Below are positions 52,803-62,303 of a DNA stretch of 64,000 nt, piece by piece; within the stretch, counting starts at the first letter, position 1; each line of letters starts with the position of its first letter. Made by a program: the position numbers and the translations under genes. Source of the DNA: Marivita sp030148515 (GTDB lineage Bacteria; Pseudomonadota; Alphaproteobacteria; Rhodobacterales; Rhodobacteraceae); the NCBI RefSeq assembly GCF_048006345.1, contig NZ_CP180351.1, positions 2,108,001-2,172,000 of the forward strand. The letters run 5' to 3'. Under the pieces are notes generated by a model, which saw nothing but the letters and a program-made list of their open reading frames with translations, was not told the DNA's origin and did not search any database.

Positions 52803-53612
52803 TTAAGTGTCGTCACCTTCAAGCAGCGTTCCAAGCAGTGAGCCCATCTGGGGCGGGTTGTCATCTATTGGAAAACCCAAATTTGCCAGAGCGTTCTGAT
52901 GTGGCATAAAATCTTCTTCGGTTAGATGCTCAATCGCCCAATCAGCCGGGGATCGGGTACCACTTTGGATACCAAGCACTTCGAATATTTGCTCCAATGC
53001 CTTCGTAAAGCTTGTCGAAGACGCGCCAGAAACAGGCGAACTTCCAGAGGTTGGTCGTTGACCTGTCTCTCTTGCATAGAGCTTCGCCAGACGGTTTGCG
53101 ATTGCCCGCGCATAGTAGTCGGGAGCACGGTGAGGCACATTCCAGAACTTATCACGCTGCTCATCTAACTCCTTTAAACGAGCACGCAACACCTTCTGAA
53201 AATCTACAAAAAGCCAAAGGGTTACAACAAAACCGCCGGTGTCGGCAACGTTTCGACGGATCAAATCAGTTGTGGTCTCAATCGTTGCTTGGGACGTGGC
53301 AAGACGCAGTTTTCGATCAATCTCTCGCTGCAACTGATCTAGAGTCTTCTTTTTTTCAGGATCTTTGTCGTCGATCATCGTGAACAAAATACTATTAACA
53401 TGCGCAAGGCTGTTTTTTACGATTTCGTACTCACGCGTGAAGTCCGCTTTCGAGTCATGCTGGTTGGGCTTCGTGACATCAAAAGGCAAGCCCGTACCAA
53501 AGAAGCCGTTTCGCGGACTTCCCCTACCGAATGGCCGCAAGAGTTCGTCAATGATCCGGTGCAGCTTCTCCGCTAAATCCGAGTCACCATCACTGTTCAA
53601 ATAGTTCCGCAT
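52803..53612 (-). CDS. Hypothetical island protein
   Basis: 269 residues, hydrophilic and mostly helical, with a charged segment (DPEKKKTLDQLQREIDRK) and a Ser/Pro-rich stretch (SGSSPVSGASSTSF). One hydrophobic stretch, GFVVTLWLFVDF. No family recognised. It lies between the excisionase-like gene and the integrase. Confidence 0.65.
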   Translation of the reverse strand: MRNYLNSDGDSDLAEKLHRIIDELLRPFGRGSPRNGFFGTGLPFDVTKPNQHDSKADFTREYEIVKNSLAHVNSILFTMIDDKDPEKKKTLDQLQREIDRKLRLATSQATIETTTDLIRRNVADTGGFVVTLWLFVDFQKVLRARLKELDEQRDKFWNVPHRAPDYYARAIANRLAKLYARETGQRPTSGSSPVSGASSTSFTKALEQIFEVLGIQSGTRSPADWAIEHLTEEDFMPHQNALANLGFPIDDNPPQMGSLLGTLLEGDDT

Positions 53613-53715
53613 AAAGGTACTATCGCTTAGACCTTTTTACACGGCAAGAACTGTTCTCGGTTTGTTTCAATTGATGTGAGTTTGTTAAAAGGTGTCGATG
53701 GGTCGACCTTTTTGC

Positions 53716-54924
53716 CTAACTTTTTTCGGAAATCCGGAGACTAATCACTTCGCCAACGCCACCAGACACGAACTGGCTCCACCTTTCCATCAACACACGA
53801 CGCTTTTCCAGAAGATCAGACCGTGCATAAGCCCGCTCTACGTCTGACCCGACCGAATGCGCCAAGCTTTTTTCGGCAACCTCTCGGGGCACGTTGGCTA
53901 CTTCGGACGCCCAATCTCGGAAGGTTGAGCGGAACCCATGCACTGTGACGCCTTCGACTTGCATCCGGCGCAACAACATCAGCATCGACATGTTGGACAA
54001 AGGCTTATGCCGCTTCTGCCCTTCAAACACATACTCCGACCGCAGCGCCTTCAACGGTTCAATGATCGCCAGCATTTCATCTGTCAGTGGAACTCGGTGA
54101 TCCTCACCTGTTTTCATCCGCTCGGCCGGACAGGTCCAAAGCCGCTCTTCAAAGTCGATCTCTTCCCAACGCAATCCCAGAACCTCGCCCGTTCTTGATC
54201 CTGTCAGGCAGGTGAACATCAGCGCCTTTGCCGCCATCGCGTTACGTGATTTCAGGTCAGCATAGAACGCAGGAACTTCCTTCCATTGCATGGCCTTGTG
54301 ATGCTTCGGCTTGGTTTTGACTTTGGGAAGCACACCGGCCTCCTTGATCGCAGTGACCGGGTTTTCGCCGGATCGAAAGCCTTTGGATCGCGCCACATCC
54401 AAAACCGTCTTGATCCTTTGCGCCAAACGTTTCGCGGTTTCGTGCTTTTCCGTCCAGATTGGCGCAAGGCACATCATGACTTCCGGCTGACCAACGCTGT
54501 CGATCGGCATCTTACCAATCTTGGGGAAAGCGTAGTCCCGCAAGGTGTTGATCCATTGCTGACCATGCTTGGCGTTTTTCCATGTCGGCATTCGGTCAAT
54601 GTGCACCTGCTGCGCCACTTCTTCGAATATTGGGATTTCCTGCCTCGCATTAAAACGGGGGTTCAGCCCCTGCTTGGCCATACGTCGGTATTCCAAAGCC
54701 CGTTCGCGCGCTTGGTTGATCGTCACAACGTCCGCGCCACCCAAACCAAAGTCCGTGCGCAACGGCGCGCCCTTCTTGTTCTTCTGACCCTTGACTACCA
54801 CCCGCACGATCCAACGCCGCGCACCGGACGGGTCAACAACCAAGTAAAGCCCGTTGCCATCGCCGTGACGCCCAGCGCCCAGATTCTCCACCAACTTCTT
54901 GGTCAGCTTCCCAGATAGGGCCAT
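53716..54924 (-). CDS. Tyrosine integrase, P4-like, of the tRNA-Ser island
   Basis: About 402 residues: DUF4102-type N-terminal arm-binding domain (GRHGDGNGLYLVVDPSGARRW), a core-binding domain, and catalytic residues in TGSRTGEVLGLRW (Arg), HGFRSTFRDWA (His, Arg), LAHSVGSDVERAYARSD (His, Tyr). ATG MALSGKLTKK chosen as for the family; ATG and TTG codons up to 10 codons upstream are possible. It points away from the tRNA gene whose 3' end is the attachment site. Confidence 0.9.
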   Translation of the reverse strand: MALSGKLTKKLVENLGAGRHGDGNGLYLVVDPSGARRWIVRVVVKGQKNKKGAPLRTDFGLGGADVVTINQARERALEYRRMAKQGLNPRFNARQEIPIFEEVAQQVHIDRMPTWKNAKHGQQWINTLRDYAFPKIGKMPIDSVGQPEVMMCLAPIWTEKHETAKRLAQRIKTVLDVARSKGFRSGENPVTAIKEAGVLPKVKTKPKHHKAMQWKEVPAFYADLKSRNAMAAKALMFTCLTGSRTGEVLGLRWEEIDFEERLWTCPAERMKTGEDHRVPLTDEMLAIIEPLKALRSEYVFEGQKRHKPLSNMSMLMLLRRMQVEGVTVHGFRSTFRDWASEVANVPREVAEKSLAHSVGSDVERAYARSDLLEKRRVLMERWSQFVSGGVGEVISLRISEKS

Positions 54925-55075
54925 TCCAGAAATACCACATTCCATACCACTCAAGGAGCGAATATAGGCCCCATCGAAAGAAACTCAAGACAAACCAAGG
55001 CAAACGTCAAGCTCATACAAACAAAAGAAAAAGGCCGCCACAGGCGACCCAACGAAACTATTTCAAAATGCTTGG

Positions 55076-55089
55076 TGGCGGAGGCTCAG
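55076..55089. repeat. Proximal attachment site of the island (14-bp repeat in tRNA-Ser)
   Basis: TGGCGGAGGCTCAG, the CCA end and acceptor stem of tRNA-Ser, repeated at 43265. Integration rebuilds the tRNA 3' end from the element. Confidence 0.85.
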
Positions 55090-55165
55090 GGATTCGAACC
55101 CTGGGGACGCTCTCACGCCCAACGGTTTTCAAGACCGCCGCATTCGACCACTCTGCCAAACCTCC
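55076..55165 (-). tRNA. tRNA-Ser (anticodon UGA)
   Basis: Acceptor stem GGAGGTT / AGCCTCC, anticodon loop CTTGAAA with TGA, a long variable arm as in serine tRNAs, T arm AGGGTTCGAATCCCT, discriminator G and encoded CCA. The 3' end is the attachment site of the neighbouring island and is intact. Confidence 0.95.
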
Positions 55166-55350
55166 GGTGGCAGGTCACATAGCCTCTGAAATCCGATTCT
55201 GAAAGCGGCAGCGGGGAAAATCTGCGCATCGATGCCGTCAGACTTTTCTTGACGCACCGAAGACTGTAAGCTTTGCGCAAAACAACGAGCGGCGCGGGGC
55301 GATCAGCCCTGACATGCGCCCGAATGGGCATAGCAGAAGGCGAGCAGGCA

Positions 55351-56229
55351 ATGGACTTCAGGATCACCAACTCTCCGCTATGGCGCAGCGCGCGGACAAC
55401 CGCGATGTGCAGCGCGGCGCTGATTGCGCTGGCCGGATGCGAGGGGGCAAACCTTCCCGCATTTCTGCAGGGCGGCTCTAATGCAGCGGCGCAAGACGCA
55501 TCACCTGCGGCTGGCACCCGGTCCACGCGGCTGGTTGAGCGCGATGTCGAAGCGCCAGAGGTGTTCCAGGTCAGCGAAAACGGCCTCTGGGACGGTCGCC
55601 CCTCGTTGGGGGGCGTCTGGGCGGCACACCCGGATGTGTCCGAGCCCGAACGGGTGATCATCCGCAACGAGACCAACGGCAACTTCGTGATCGGTGCGCT
55701 GTTCCGCAAGGAGCGTGAAACGCCCGGACCGCGACTGCAGATCTCCTCCGATGCCGCCGCGGCCCTCGGGGTTCTGGCTGGCGCGCCCACGCAACTGAAC
55801 GTTGTTGCCCTGCGCCGCGAGGAAGTCCCGGACGACGCCGCGTCAGCGCCGCTGCAGGATGCGCCCATCGGCGATGGCAGCTTTGACGCGCCGACCGATG
55901 TCGCGGAGTCTACGCTTGATCCGATTGCGGAATCCGCAGCTGCAGCCCTCGATACCGCACCTGCCCCGGCGGCCGCGCCCGCCGCCACGTCCACATTGGA
56001 CAAGCCCTTCATCCAGATCGGCATCTTCAGCATCGAACAGAACGCCAACAACACCGCAACCGCGATGCGACAGGCGGGCATGGTGCCCACGGTTCTGGAA
56101 CAGACCTCCAGCGGCAAGACCTTCTGGCGCGTTCTGGTCGGACCGGCACAGACCCGCGCAGAGCGCAGCACCTTGCTTGCCAAGATCAAGGATACAGGCT
56201 TTACCGACGCCTATGCCGTCACCAACTGA
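55351..56229 (+). CDS. SPOR-domain lipoprotein with degenerate RlpA-like domain
   Basis: 292 residues. Lipoprotein signal (ALIALAGC lipobox) near residue 30, a central domain with weak resemblance to the RlpA double-psi barrel (RVIIRNETNGNFVIGALF, ISSDAAAALGV), an Ala/Pro linker, and a C-terminal SPOR domain (FIQIGIFSIEQNANNTATAM) that binds denuded peptidoglycan. Start at the ATG before the signal. Followed by dacC, another wall enzyme. Confidence 0.82.
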   Translation: MDFRITNSPLWRSARTTAMCSAALIALAGCEGANLPAFLQGGSNAAAQDASPAAGTRSTRLVERDVEAPEVFQVSENGLWDGRPSLGGVWAAHPDVSEPERVIIRNETNGNFVIGALFRKERETPGPRLQISSDAAAALGVLAGAPTQLNVVALRREEVPDDAASAPLQDAPIGDGSFDAPTDVAESTLDPIAESAAAALDTAPAPAAAPAATSTLDKPFIQIGIFSIEQNANNTATAMRQAGMVPTVLEQTSSGKTFWRVLVGPAQTRAERSTLLAKIKDTGFTDAYAVTN

Positions 56230-56261
56230 CCCGACCCCGCAGGTATGACAGGAGAGCTGCC

Positions 56262-57434
56262 ATGATCCGCAAATACCGCAGTCTTGTTTCCGCCGGGCTT
56301 GCCGCGCTGCTGCTGTCCACAACTTCTGCAGCGGCGTTCGACACGCGGGCCACTGCCGCGTTCGTGCTGGATGAGAAGACCGGCACGGTGCTTCTGGCAA
56401 AAAATGCAGACGAGGCTCTGCCGCCTGCGTCCATGTCCAAGCTGATGACACTCTACATCGCGTTCGAAGCGGTGCGAGACGGTCGTTTGCGCATGGACGA
56501 GGAACTGCCGGTGTCGGCCCATGCCAATTCCTTTGGCGGCTCGACACTGTTCCTGCGTCAGGGTGAACGCGTTTCGGTCGAAGACCTGATCCGAGGTATC
56601 ATCGTGCTCTCGGGCAATGACGCTTGTGTGGTGTTGGCCGAAGCCCTGTCTCCCGACGGATCCGAGGCCGGGTTCGCCCGCATGATGACGCAACGCGCGC
56701 AGCAATTGGGCATGACCAATTCCGTGTTCAAGAATTCCAGCGGCTGGCCGGCTGCGGGGCATGTGATGTCGATGCGCGACCTGACCCTGCTGGCCCGCCA
56801 TATCATCGAAGACTTCCCTGAATTCTACCCGATGTTTGCGGAAAAAGAGTTTCTGTTCGACGAGGCCGAGTCCTCCAACCGGTTCAACCGCAACCCGCTT
56901 CTGGCACTGGGGATCGGTGCGGACGGGCTCAAAACCGGGCATACGCAGGAAGCGGGCTACGGGCTTGTCGGATCGGCCAAGCAGGGCGACCGCCGGGTGA
57001 TCTTTACCATCACCGGGTTGGACACGGCTGAGGCCCGCGCACAGGAATCGGAATCCATCGTCAACTGGGCCTTCCGCCAATTCGCGGAAAAGACCGTCAC
57101 CCGCGCGGGTGCCGTGATCGCTGAAGCCGATGTCTGGATGGGGGCGAGCGAGACCGTTGGCCTTATGGCCAAGGAAGACGTGACGCTGCTCTTGCCGAAC
57201 ACCCCCGGCCAGGGCGTGACTGCCGAGGTGGTCTACACCGGACCGATCGAAGCACCGATCGTCGAAGGGCGGCAGCTGGCCGAGCTGATCATCAGCCCCG
57301 AGGGCCTGCCCGAACACCGCATCCCACTTTTCGCAGCCAGCGCGGTGCCGGCGAGCGGCTTCGTCGCGCGGATGATGAGCGTGTCGCAGGTTCTGTTGGG
57401 CCGCATGCAGACCCCCGCCGAGGATACGATGTGA
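56262..57434 (+). CDS. dacC: D-alanyl-D-alanine carboxypeptidase (PBP5/6 family)
   Basis: 390 residues with a signal peptide and the three active-site motifs: Ser57-Met-Ser-Lys60 in PASMSKLM, SGN in VLSGNDA and KTGH in GLKTGHTQEAG. Trims the terminal D-Ala of peptidoglycan stem peptides in the periplasm. C-terminal beta-domain and amphipathic end as in PBP5. Stop overlaps the tmk start. Confidence 0.93.
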   Translation: MIRKYRSLVSAGLAALLLSTTSAAAFDTRATAAFVLDEKTGTVLLAKNADEALPPASMSKLMTLYIAFEAVRDGRLRMDEELPVSAHANSFGGSTLFLRQGERVSVEDLIRGIIVLSGNDACVVLAEALSPDGSEAGFARMMTQRAQQLGMTNSVFKNSSGWPAAGHVMSMRDLTLLARHIIEDFPEFYPMFAEKEFLFDEAESSNRFNRNPLLALGIGADGLKTGHTQEAGYGLVGSAKQGDRRVIFTITGLDTAEARAQESESIVNWAFRQFAEKTVTRAGAVIAEADVWMGASETVGLMAKEDVTLLLPNTPGQGVTAEVVYTGPIEAPIVEGRQLAELIISPEGLPEHRIPLFAASAVPASGFVARMMSVSQVLLGRMQTPAEDTM

Positions 57435-58057
57435 GCCGATCCGGGCTGTTCGTCAGCTTCGAAGGGATTGATGGCTCGGGAAAATCCACGCAATCGCGGA
57501 TGCTGGCGGACCGGCTCCGCGCGGAAGGGGTGGATGTGATCCACACCCGCGAACCGGGTGGCAGCCCGGGGGCCGAGGAAATCCGCGCGCTGGTGTTGCA
57601 GGGCGATCCCGATCGCTGGTCTGCCGAGACTGAGATCCTGCTTTTCACCGCCGCCCGCCGCGACCATCTGGAACGCACGATCCAGCCCGCGCTTAAGGCA
57701 GGCAAAGTCGTGATCTGCGACCGCTTTGCCGACAGCACCCGCATGTATCAGGGCCTATCGCGCGGCAATCTACGGGCCAAGGTGGATGCTCTGCACGATC
57801 TGATGATCGGGGTGGAACCTGACCTGACCCTGCTGATCGACATGGACCCGGAAACCGGCCTCAGCCGCGCCAAGGCGCGCAACACCGTCGAAGAACGGTT
57901 CGAGGATTTCGGCGCGTCCCTGCAAGAGGCGATGCGCGCTGGGTTTCTCGCCTTGGCCAAGGAATATGCCGGCCGCTTCCGCGTGATCGACGGCGCGCGG
58001 GACGCAGACAGCGTTGCAGAGGATGTCTGGGCTGCGGTAAGCCCGCATCTGACATGA
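57431..58057 (+). CDS. tmk: Thymidylate kinase
   Basis: 208 residues with P-loop FEGIDGSGKSTQ, CDRFADSTRMYQG and the lid segment SRAKARNTVEERFED. Converts dTMP to dTDP. GTG start overlapping dacC (GTGA) and ATGA overlap with holB. The dacC-tmk-holB-tatD-MBL order is common in Rhodobacterales. Confidence 0.95.
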   Translation: MSRSGLFVSFEGIDGSGKSTQSRMLADRLRAEGVDVIHTREPGGSPGAEEIRALVLQGDPDRWSAETEILLFTAARRDHLERTIQPALKAGKVVICDRFADSTRMYQGLSRGNLRAKVDALHDLMIGVEPDLTLLIDMDPETGLSRAKARNTVEERFEDFGASLQEAMRAGFLALAKEYAGRFRVIDGARDADSVAEDVWAAVSPHLT

Positions 58058-59181
58058 GTGACGCGACACAGCCAGAACCAGACCGCATCGACGGCGCTCC
58101 GCATCCGCGCGAGACGCTCAAGCTTTACGGTCAGGACGCGGCGCAGGCGGATTTCCTGCAAGCTTTCAGTTCCGACAGGCTGCACCACGGCTGGCTGATC
58201 ACCGGGCCGCGTGGCGTGGGCAAAGCCACATTGGCATGGCAGATCGCGCGGTTCCTGCTGGCCACACCCATCACTCAGGAGGATGGCCTCTTCGGTGCGC
58301 CACCGCCCCCGACCGATTTGCATATCGATCCAGAGCATCCCGTGTCCCGCCGCATGAAGGCGGGATCAGAGCCGGGCCTCTTTGCTTTGCGTCGGCCCTA
58401 TGACGACAAGGCCAAACGCCTGAAGGCCCAGATCACCGTCGACGAGGTGCGCCGCCTCAAGGGATTTTTCGCGCTGTCCTCTGCCGATGGCGGGCGGCGC
58501 GTGGTGATCGTCGACGCCGCCGACGACATGAACGTCAGCGCCGCCAATGCGATCCTCAAACTGCTGGAAGAACCACCAGACCGCACAACGCTGCTCTTGG
58601 TCAGCCACCAGCCCTCACGCCTGTTGCCCACCATCCGGTCGCGCTGCCGCGAATTGCGGCTGGCCCCACTCGATGCCGCCGACATGGCGCAGGCGCTTGC
58701 AGCAACCGAGATCGACCAGACCGTATCCGACCCCGCAGCACTGGCCGCGCTTTCTGGCGGCTCTGTGGGCGAAGCGGTGCGCCTGATGCAGCAGGACGGG
58801 CTCAAACTCTATGCAGACCTCGTCAAACTGCTCTCTACCCTGCCCGACCTCAGCCGCCAGCACGCCATCGCCTTGGCCGAAAGCGCGGCAGGCCGTGGTA
58901 AGGAAGAGCGGCTTGATCTGCTCTTGGGTCTGTTCGACCGCGCCCTGACCCGGCTTGCCCGTACGGGTGCCACGGGTCAGCCCCCAGACCCCGAAGCGGC
59001 ACCGCAAGAGGCGCAGACCTTCCAACGCCTCTGCCCCTCACCCACAGCCGCCCGGCACTGGGCGCAACTGGCACAGGATCAGGGCGAACGCCTGCGCCAC
59101 GGTCGGGCGGTGAATGTGGAGGCCGGGTCGCTTCTGCTCTCCAGCTTCCTTGCCCTTCAGGAGGGCTGCCCCAGGTCGTAA
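58054..59181 (+). CDS. holB: DNA polymerase III delta-prime subunit
   Basis: 375 residues. P-loop-like GPRGVGKATLAW, DEVRRLKGFF and the RFC-like VIVDAADDMNVSAANAILKLLEEPP (in part), with SRC box RSRCREL. Part of the clamp loader. Overlaps tmk by four bases. Confidence 0.92.
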   Translation: MSDATQPEPDRIDGAPHPRETLKLYGQDAAQADFLQAFSSDRLHHGWLITGPRGVGKATLAWQIARFLLATPITQEDGLFGAPPPPTDLHIDPEHPVSRRMKAGSEPGLFALRRPYDDKAKRLKAQITVDEVRRLKGFFALSSADGGRRVVIVDAADDMNVSAANAILKLLEEPPDRTTLLLVSHQPSRLLPTIRSRCRELRLAPLDAADMAQALAATEIDQTVSDPAALAALSGGSVGEAVRLMQQDGLKLYADLVKLLSTLPDLSRQHAIALAESAAGRGKEERLDLLLGLFDRALTRLARTGATGQPPDPEAAPQEAQTFQRLCPSPTAARHWAQLAQDQGERLRHGRAVNVEAGSLLLSSFLALQEGCPRS

Positions 59182-59224
59182 GCCACGTCTTGACGCTCCT
59201 GCCTGCATCCCTGATACCAGCCTC

Positions 59225-60028
59225 ATGTCTATACCGCAGATCACCGACAGCCATTGCCATCTGGACTTCCCGGATTTCAACGAAGAACGCCCCGAGGTGA
59301 TCGCCCGGGCGCTGGACGCCGGTGTGCGCCGCATGGTCACGATCTGCACCCGACTGCGCCTTGAGCCGCAGGTGCGCGCCATCGCCGAGGAATTTGACCC
59401 GGTGTTTTACGCCGCAGGCACCCACCCGATGAGTGCTGCGGATGAACCCCTGACGACGGTCGATGAACTGGTCAAACTGGCGCAGCATCCGAAATTCGTC
59501 GGCATCGGGGAAACCGGGCTCGATTACCATTACACCGCCGAAAGTGCTGGGATTCAGAAAACCTCTCTGAAGGTGCATATCGAGGCCGCGCAGGAAACTG
59601 GCCTGCCGCTGATCATCCACGCCCGCGCAGCCGATGACGACATGGCGCAAATCCTCACAGATGGGTTCAAGACCAAGCCCTATACCTGTGTGATGCATTG
59701 CTTTTCCTCGTCAGCAGAGCTTGCACGCGCCGCATTGGACCTTGGCTTCTACCTGTCCATGTCCGGCATCGCCGCCTTCCCCAAAAGTCAGGAGTTGCGG
59801 GACATCTTCGCCGTCGCCCCGGTGGACCGCGTTCTGGTTGAAACCGACAGCCCCTACCTTGCGCCGCCACCCCATCGCGGCAGACGCAATGAACCGGCGT
59901 ACACAGCCCATACCGCCCGCGTCGGCGCCGAGATCTACGAAATGGACTACGCAGAGTTCGCCGCCCAGACCGAGGCCAATTTCGAGCGCCTGTTCTGGAA
60001 AGCCGCGCAATACGAGGCCGCCGCATAA
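59225..60028 (+). CDS. tatD: TatD-family metal-dependent DNase/hydrolase
   Basis: 267 residues. Metal motifs DSHCHLDF, GETGLDYHY, IHARAADDDMA and TDSPYLAPPPHRG. Likely a 3'-5' exonuclease/deoxyribonuclease of the YcfH/TatD group. Start at ATG before SIPQITDSHCH. Confidence 0.92.
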   Translation: MSIPQITDSHCHLDFPDFNEERPEVIARALDAGVRRMVTICTRLRLEPQVRAIAEEFDPVFYAAGTHPMSAADEPLTTVDELVKLAQHPKFVGIGETGLDYHYTAESAGIQKTSLKVHIEAAQETGLPLIIHARAADDDMAQILTDGFKTKPYTCVMHCFSSSAELARAALDLGFYLSMSGIAAFPKSQELRDIFAVAPVDRVLVETDSPYLAPPPHRGRRNEPAYTAHTARVGAEIYEMDYAEFAAQTEANFERLFWKAAQYEAAA

Positions 60029-60831
60029 TGGGCGAAATGCGTTTCACCATCCTTGGCTGCGGGTCGTCTGGCGGTGTACCGCGCCTTGGCGGACAATGGG
60101 GTGCCTGTGATCCCGACAACCCCAAGAACACCCGCCGCCGCTGCTCCATGCTGGTCGAGCGCGTCACCGACGCGGGCATCACACGTGTTCTGATCGACAC
60201 CAGTCCCGATATGCGCGCGCAATTGCTAAGTGCCGGGATCGGAGAGTTGGACGCAGTCGTCTACACCCACAGCCATGCTGACCATGTTCATGGGCTGGAT
60301 GACCTGCGCATGATCGTTTTCAACATGCGGAAGCGGCTGCAGGTCTGGGCCGATGGCGACACGCAGAATGATCTCTTCTCGCGGTTCGGCTATGCCTTTG
60401 TGCAACCGGCGGACAGCCCCTACCCGCCGATCCTGGACATGAACACGATTAATGGCCCGGTTCATATCGACGGCGCGGGGGGCACCGTCACCCTGACCCC
60501 GTTCAAGGTCAACCACGGCAGCATCGACGCGCTGGGGTTCCGCATTGGCGATCTGGCGTACCTGCCGGATGTCGCCAAGATCCCCGAGGATGTCTGGAAC
60601 GACCATCTGCAAAACCTCGATGTCTGGATCCTCGATGCCCTGCGCCGCGATCCGCACCCGACCCATGCGCATCTGGCGCAATCGCTCGAATGGATGGAGC
60701 GCGCCAAACCGCGCCAAGGCGTTCTGACCAATATGCATATTGATCTCGACTACGCGACAGTCGACGCTGAAACCCCCGACCACATCACACCGGCCTATGA
60801 CGGCATGGTGATCACGCAGCCGCTGGCGTGA
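60028..60831 (+). CDS. MBL-fold hydrolase, PhnP-like phosphodiesterase
   Basis: 267 residues. N-terminal GCGSSGGVPRLGG and the metallo-beta-lactamase motif THSHADHVHGLDDLR, with later VNHGSIDALGFRIGDLAYLPD. PhnP acts on cyclic phosphodiesters; in this operon context the substrate is unclear. Its start overlaps the tatD stop (TAATG). Confidence 0.88.
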   Translation: MGEMRFTILGCGSSGGVPRLGGQWGACDPDNPKNTRRRCSMLVERVTDAGITRVLIDTSPDMRAQLLSAGIGELDAVVYTHSHADHVHGLDDLRMIVFNMRKRLQVWADGDTQNDLFSRFGYAFVQPADSPYPPILDMNTINGPVHIDGAGGTVTLTPFKVNHGSIDALGFRIGDLAYLPDVAKIPEDVWNDHLQNLDVWILDALRRDPHPTHAHLAQSLEWMERAKPRQGVLTNMHIDLDYATVDAETPDHITPAYDGMVITQPLA

Positions 60832-60877
60832 CGCCGACCGTACAATACGGCGGGCGAACCGTACGGACACGCGACTG

Positions 60878-61813
60878 ATGCAGGCGCTTCTCGACATCAT
60901 CCTGCCGGTCTTTCTGGTTGTCGGCTTCGGCTATCTTGTGGCTTGGCGCGGGCTGCTGTCGGCGGCCTCCATCGACGGGCTGATGTCCTTTACCCAGAAC
61001 GTCGCCATCCCCTGCCTTCTCTTCCGCGCCATCTGGACACTCGACCTTGGTGACAGCTTCTCGCTGCCCCTGTTGATCAGCTTCTATTCCGGATCGCTCA
61101 CCTGCTTTTTCGCGGGCCTTTTCGGCGCGCGCTACCTCTTCAACCGCGACTGGGAAGACGCCGTGGCCATCGGCTTCACCTGCCTCTTCGCCAATTCGGT
61201 CCTTCTGGGCCTAGCGATCACCGAACGCGCCTTCGGGCCGGATGCGCTCGCTGCCAATTACGCGATTATCGCGCTGCATTCGCCCCTCTGCTACGGACTG
61301 GGCATCACGACGATGGAGTTCGTCCGCGCCCGCGCCGCAGGCCAGCCAAACCGCGAACTGCCGGTGCTTGTGGCCAAGGCGATGTTCCGAAACGCGCTGG
61401 TGATCGGCATCGCGCTCGGTGCGGTGTTCAATGTCCTGAACGTGTCCCTGCCCGCACCTTTCACCGATGCGCTGGACATGATGGTGCGCACCGCCCTGCC
61501 AGCGGCTTTGTTCGCCATGGGGGGTGTGCTGTTCCGCTACCGGCCAGAAGGCGACATGCGGATCATTCTGTTCATATGTTCGATCAGCCTTCTGCTGCAT
61601 CCGTCGATCACATGGACCCTCGGCACCGCCTTCGATCTCGACGACAGCGCGTTCCGCAGCGCCGTGCTGACCGCCGCGATGGCGCCGGGTGTGAACTGCT
61701 ATGTGTTTGCCAACATCTATGGTCGCGCGCGTCGGGTCGTGGCCTCTTCGGTGCTGATGGCAAGCGCATTGTCCGTCATCACAGCATGGTTCTGGCTAGG
61801 CACGCTGCCTTAG
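60878..61813 (+). CDS. AEC-family transporter
   Basis: 311 residues with about ten helices and the auxin-efflux-carrier family profile (ILPVFLVVGFGYL at the start, AMAPGVNCYVFANIY near the end). Members move dicarboxylates or malonate. No substrate clue here. Confidence 0.85.
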   Translation: MQALLDIILPVFLVVGFGYLVAWRGLLSAASIDGLMSFTQNVAIPCLLFRAIWTLDLGDSFSLPLLISFYSGSLTCFFAGLFGARYLFNRDWEDAVAIGFTCLFANSVLLGLAITERAFGPDALAANYAIIALHSPLCYGLGITTMEFVRARAAGQPNRELPVLVAKAMFRNALVIGIALGAVFNVLNVSLPAPFTDALDMMVRTALPAALFAMGGVLFRYRPEGDMRIILFICSISLLLHPSITWTLGTAFDLDDSAFRSAVLTAAMAPGVNCYVFANIYGRARRVVASSVLMASALSVITAWFWLGTLP

Positions 61814-61935
61814 GATTTTCCCTACATTTGGCGGCGTTACAAAGCCGTACCGCGACACCCTGTGGCGCGACTTCGGAACTTTGCGCCGCAAATCCGCGTT
61901 GATCTGGTGAACCGCTGCCACACGGATACCAGACC

Positions 61936-62214
61936 ATGACCCGACTGATTGCTGCACTGATGACACTGATGCCCCTGAGCCTTTCGGCCGAAACGCTGCC
62001 CGAGGTCATCAGCGCCTATGTGACCGACTTCGACATTGCGAAACTCGACGCCGAGGACCAGACCGAAATTCGCGCCATTCACGACCGCACAGACCTGTCG
62101 CATGGCATGAAGGTGTTGATGGTCCACGAAGAGCTTTTGGACGCAGGTGCCTTGGAACACGCAAACGTACATGGCATGGTGCCTGAGCCGTTCCAACTGT
62201 CGCAGGCGGATTGA
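61936..62214 (+). CDS. Small secreted hypothetical protein
   Basis: 92 residues with a Sec signal peptide (LIAALMTLMPLSLSAE) and an acidic mature part, YVTDFDIAKLDAEDQTEIRA. No family known to me. Followed by a strong terminator. Confidence 0.68.
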   Translation: MTRLIAALMTLMPLSLSAETLPEVISAYVTDFDIAKLDAEDQTEIRAIHDRTDLSHGMKVLMVHEELLDAGALEHANVHGMVPEPFQLSQAD

Positions 62215-62236
62215 TCCCTGATTTAGCCGAACGAGA

Positions 62237-62262
62237 ACGCGCCACTCCTGGCGCGTTTTTTT
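62237..62262 (+). terminator. Rho-independent terminator
   Basis: Perfect 8-bp stem ACGCGCCA / TGGCGCGT with CTCC loop, followed by seven T. Confidence 0.93.
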
Positions 62263-62303
62263 ACGTCCGCGGATGTTTGACTCGCTCCAATTGATATCGT
62301 ACT

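Larger units (their letters stand above)
43265..55089. mobile_element. Integrative genomic (defence) island at tRNA-Ser
   Basis: About 11.8 kb between two 14-bp direct repeats, one of them the 3' end of tRNA-Ser(UGA). The integrase nearest the tRNA is of the P4-like tyrosine type. All eight cargo genes read on the minus strand. Base composition is more AT-rich than in the flanks, most clearly in the DUF262 gene and part of the Type ISP gene. Contents: DUF262-HNH protein, PD-(D/E)XK-like protein, Type ISP enzyme, second integrase, zinc-ribbon protein, excisionase-like protein, an unknown 269-residue protein, and the integrase. Whether it still excises is unknown. Confidence 0.88.
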
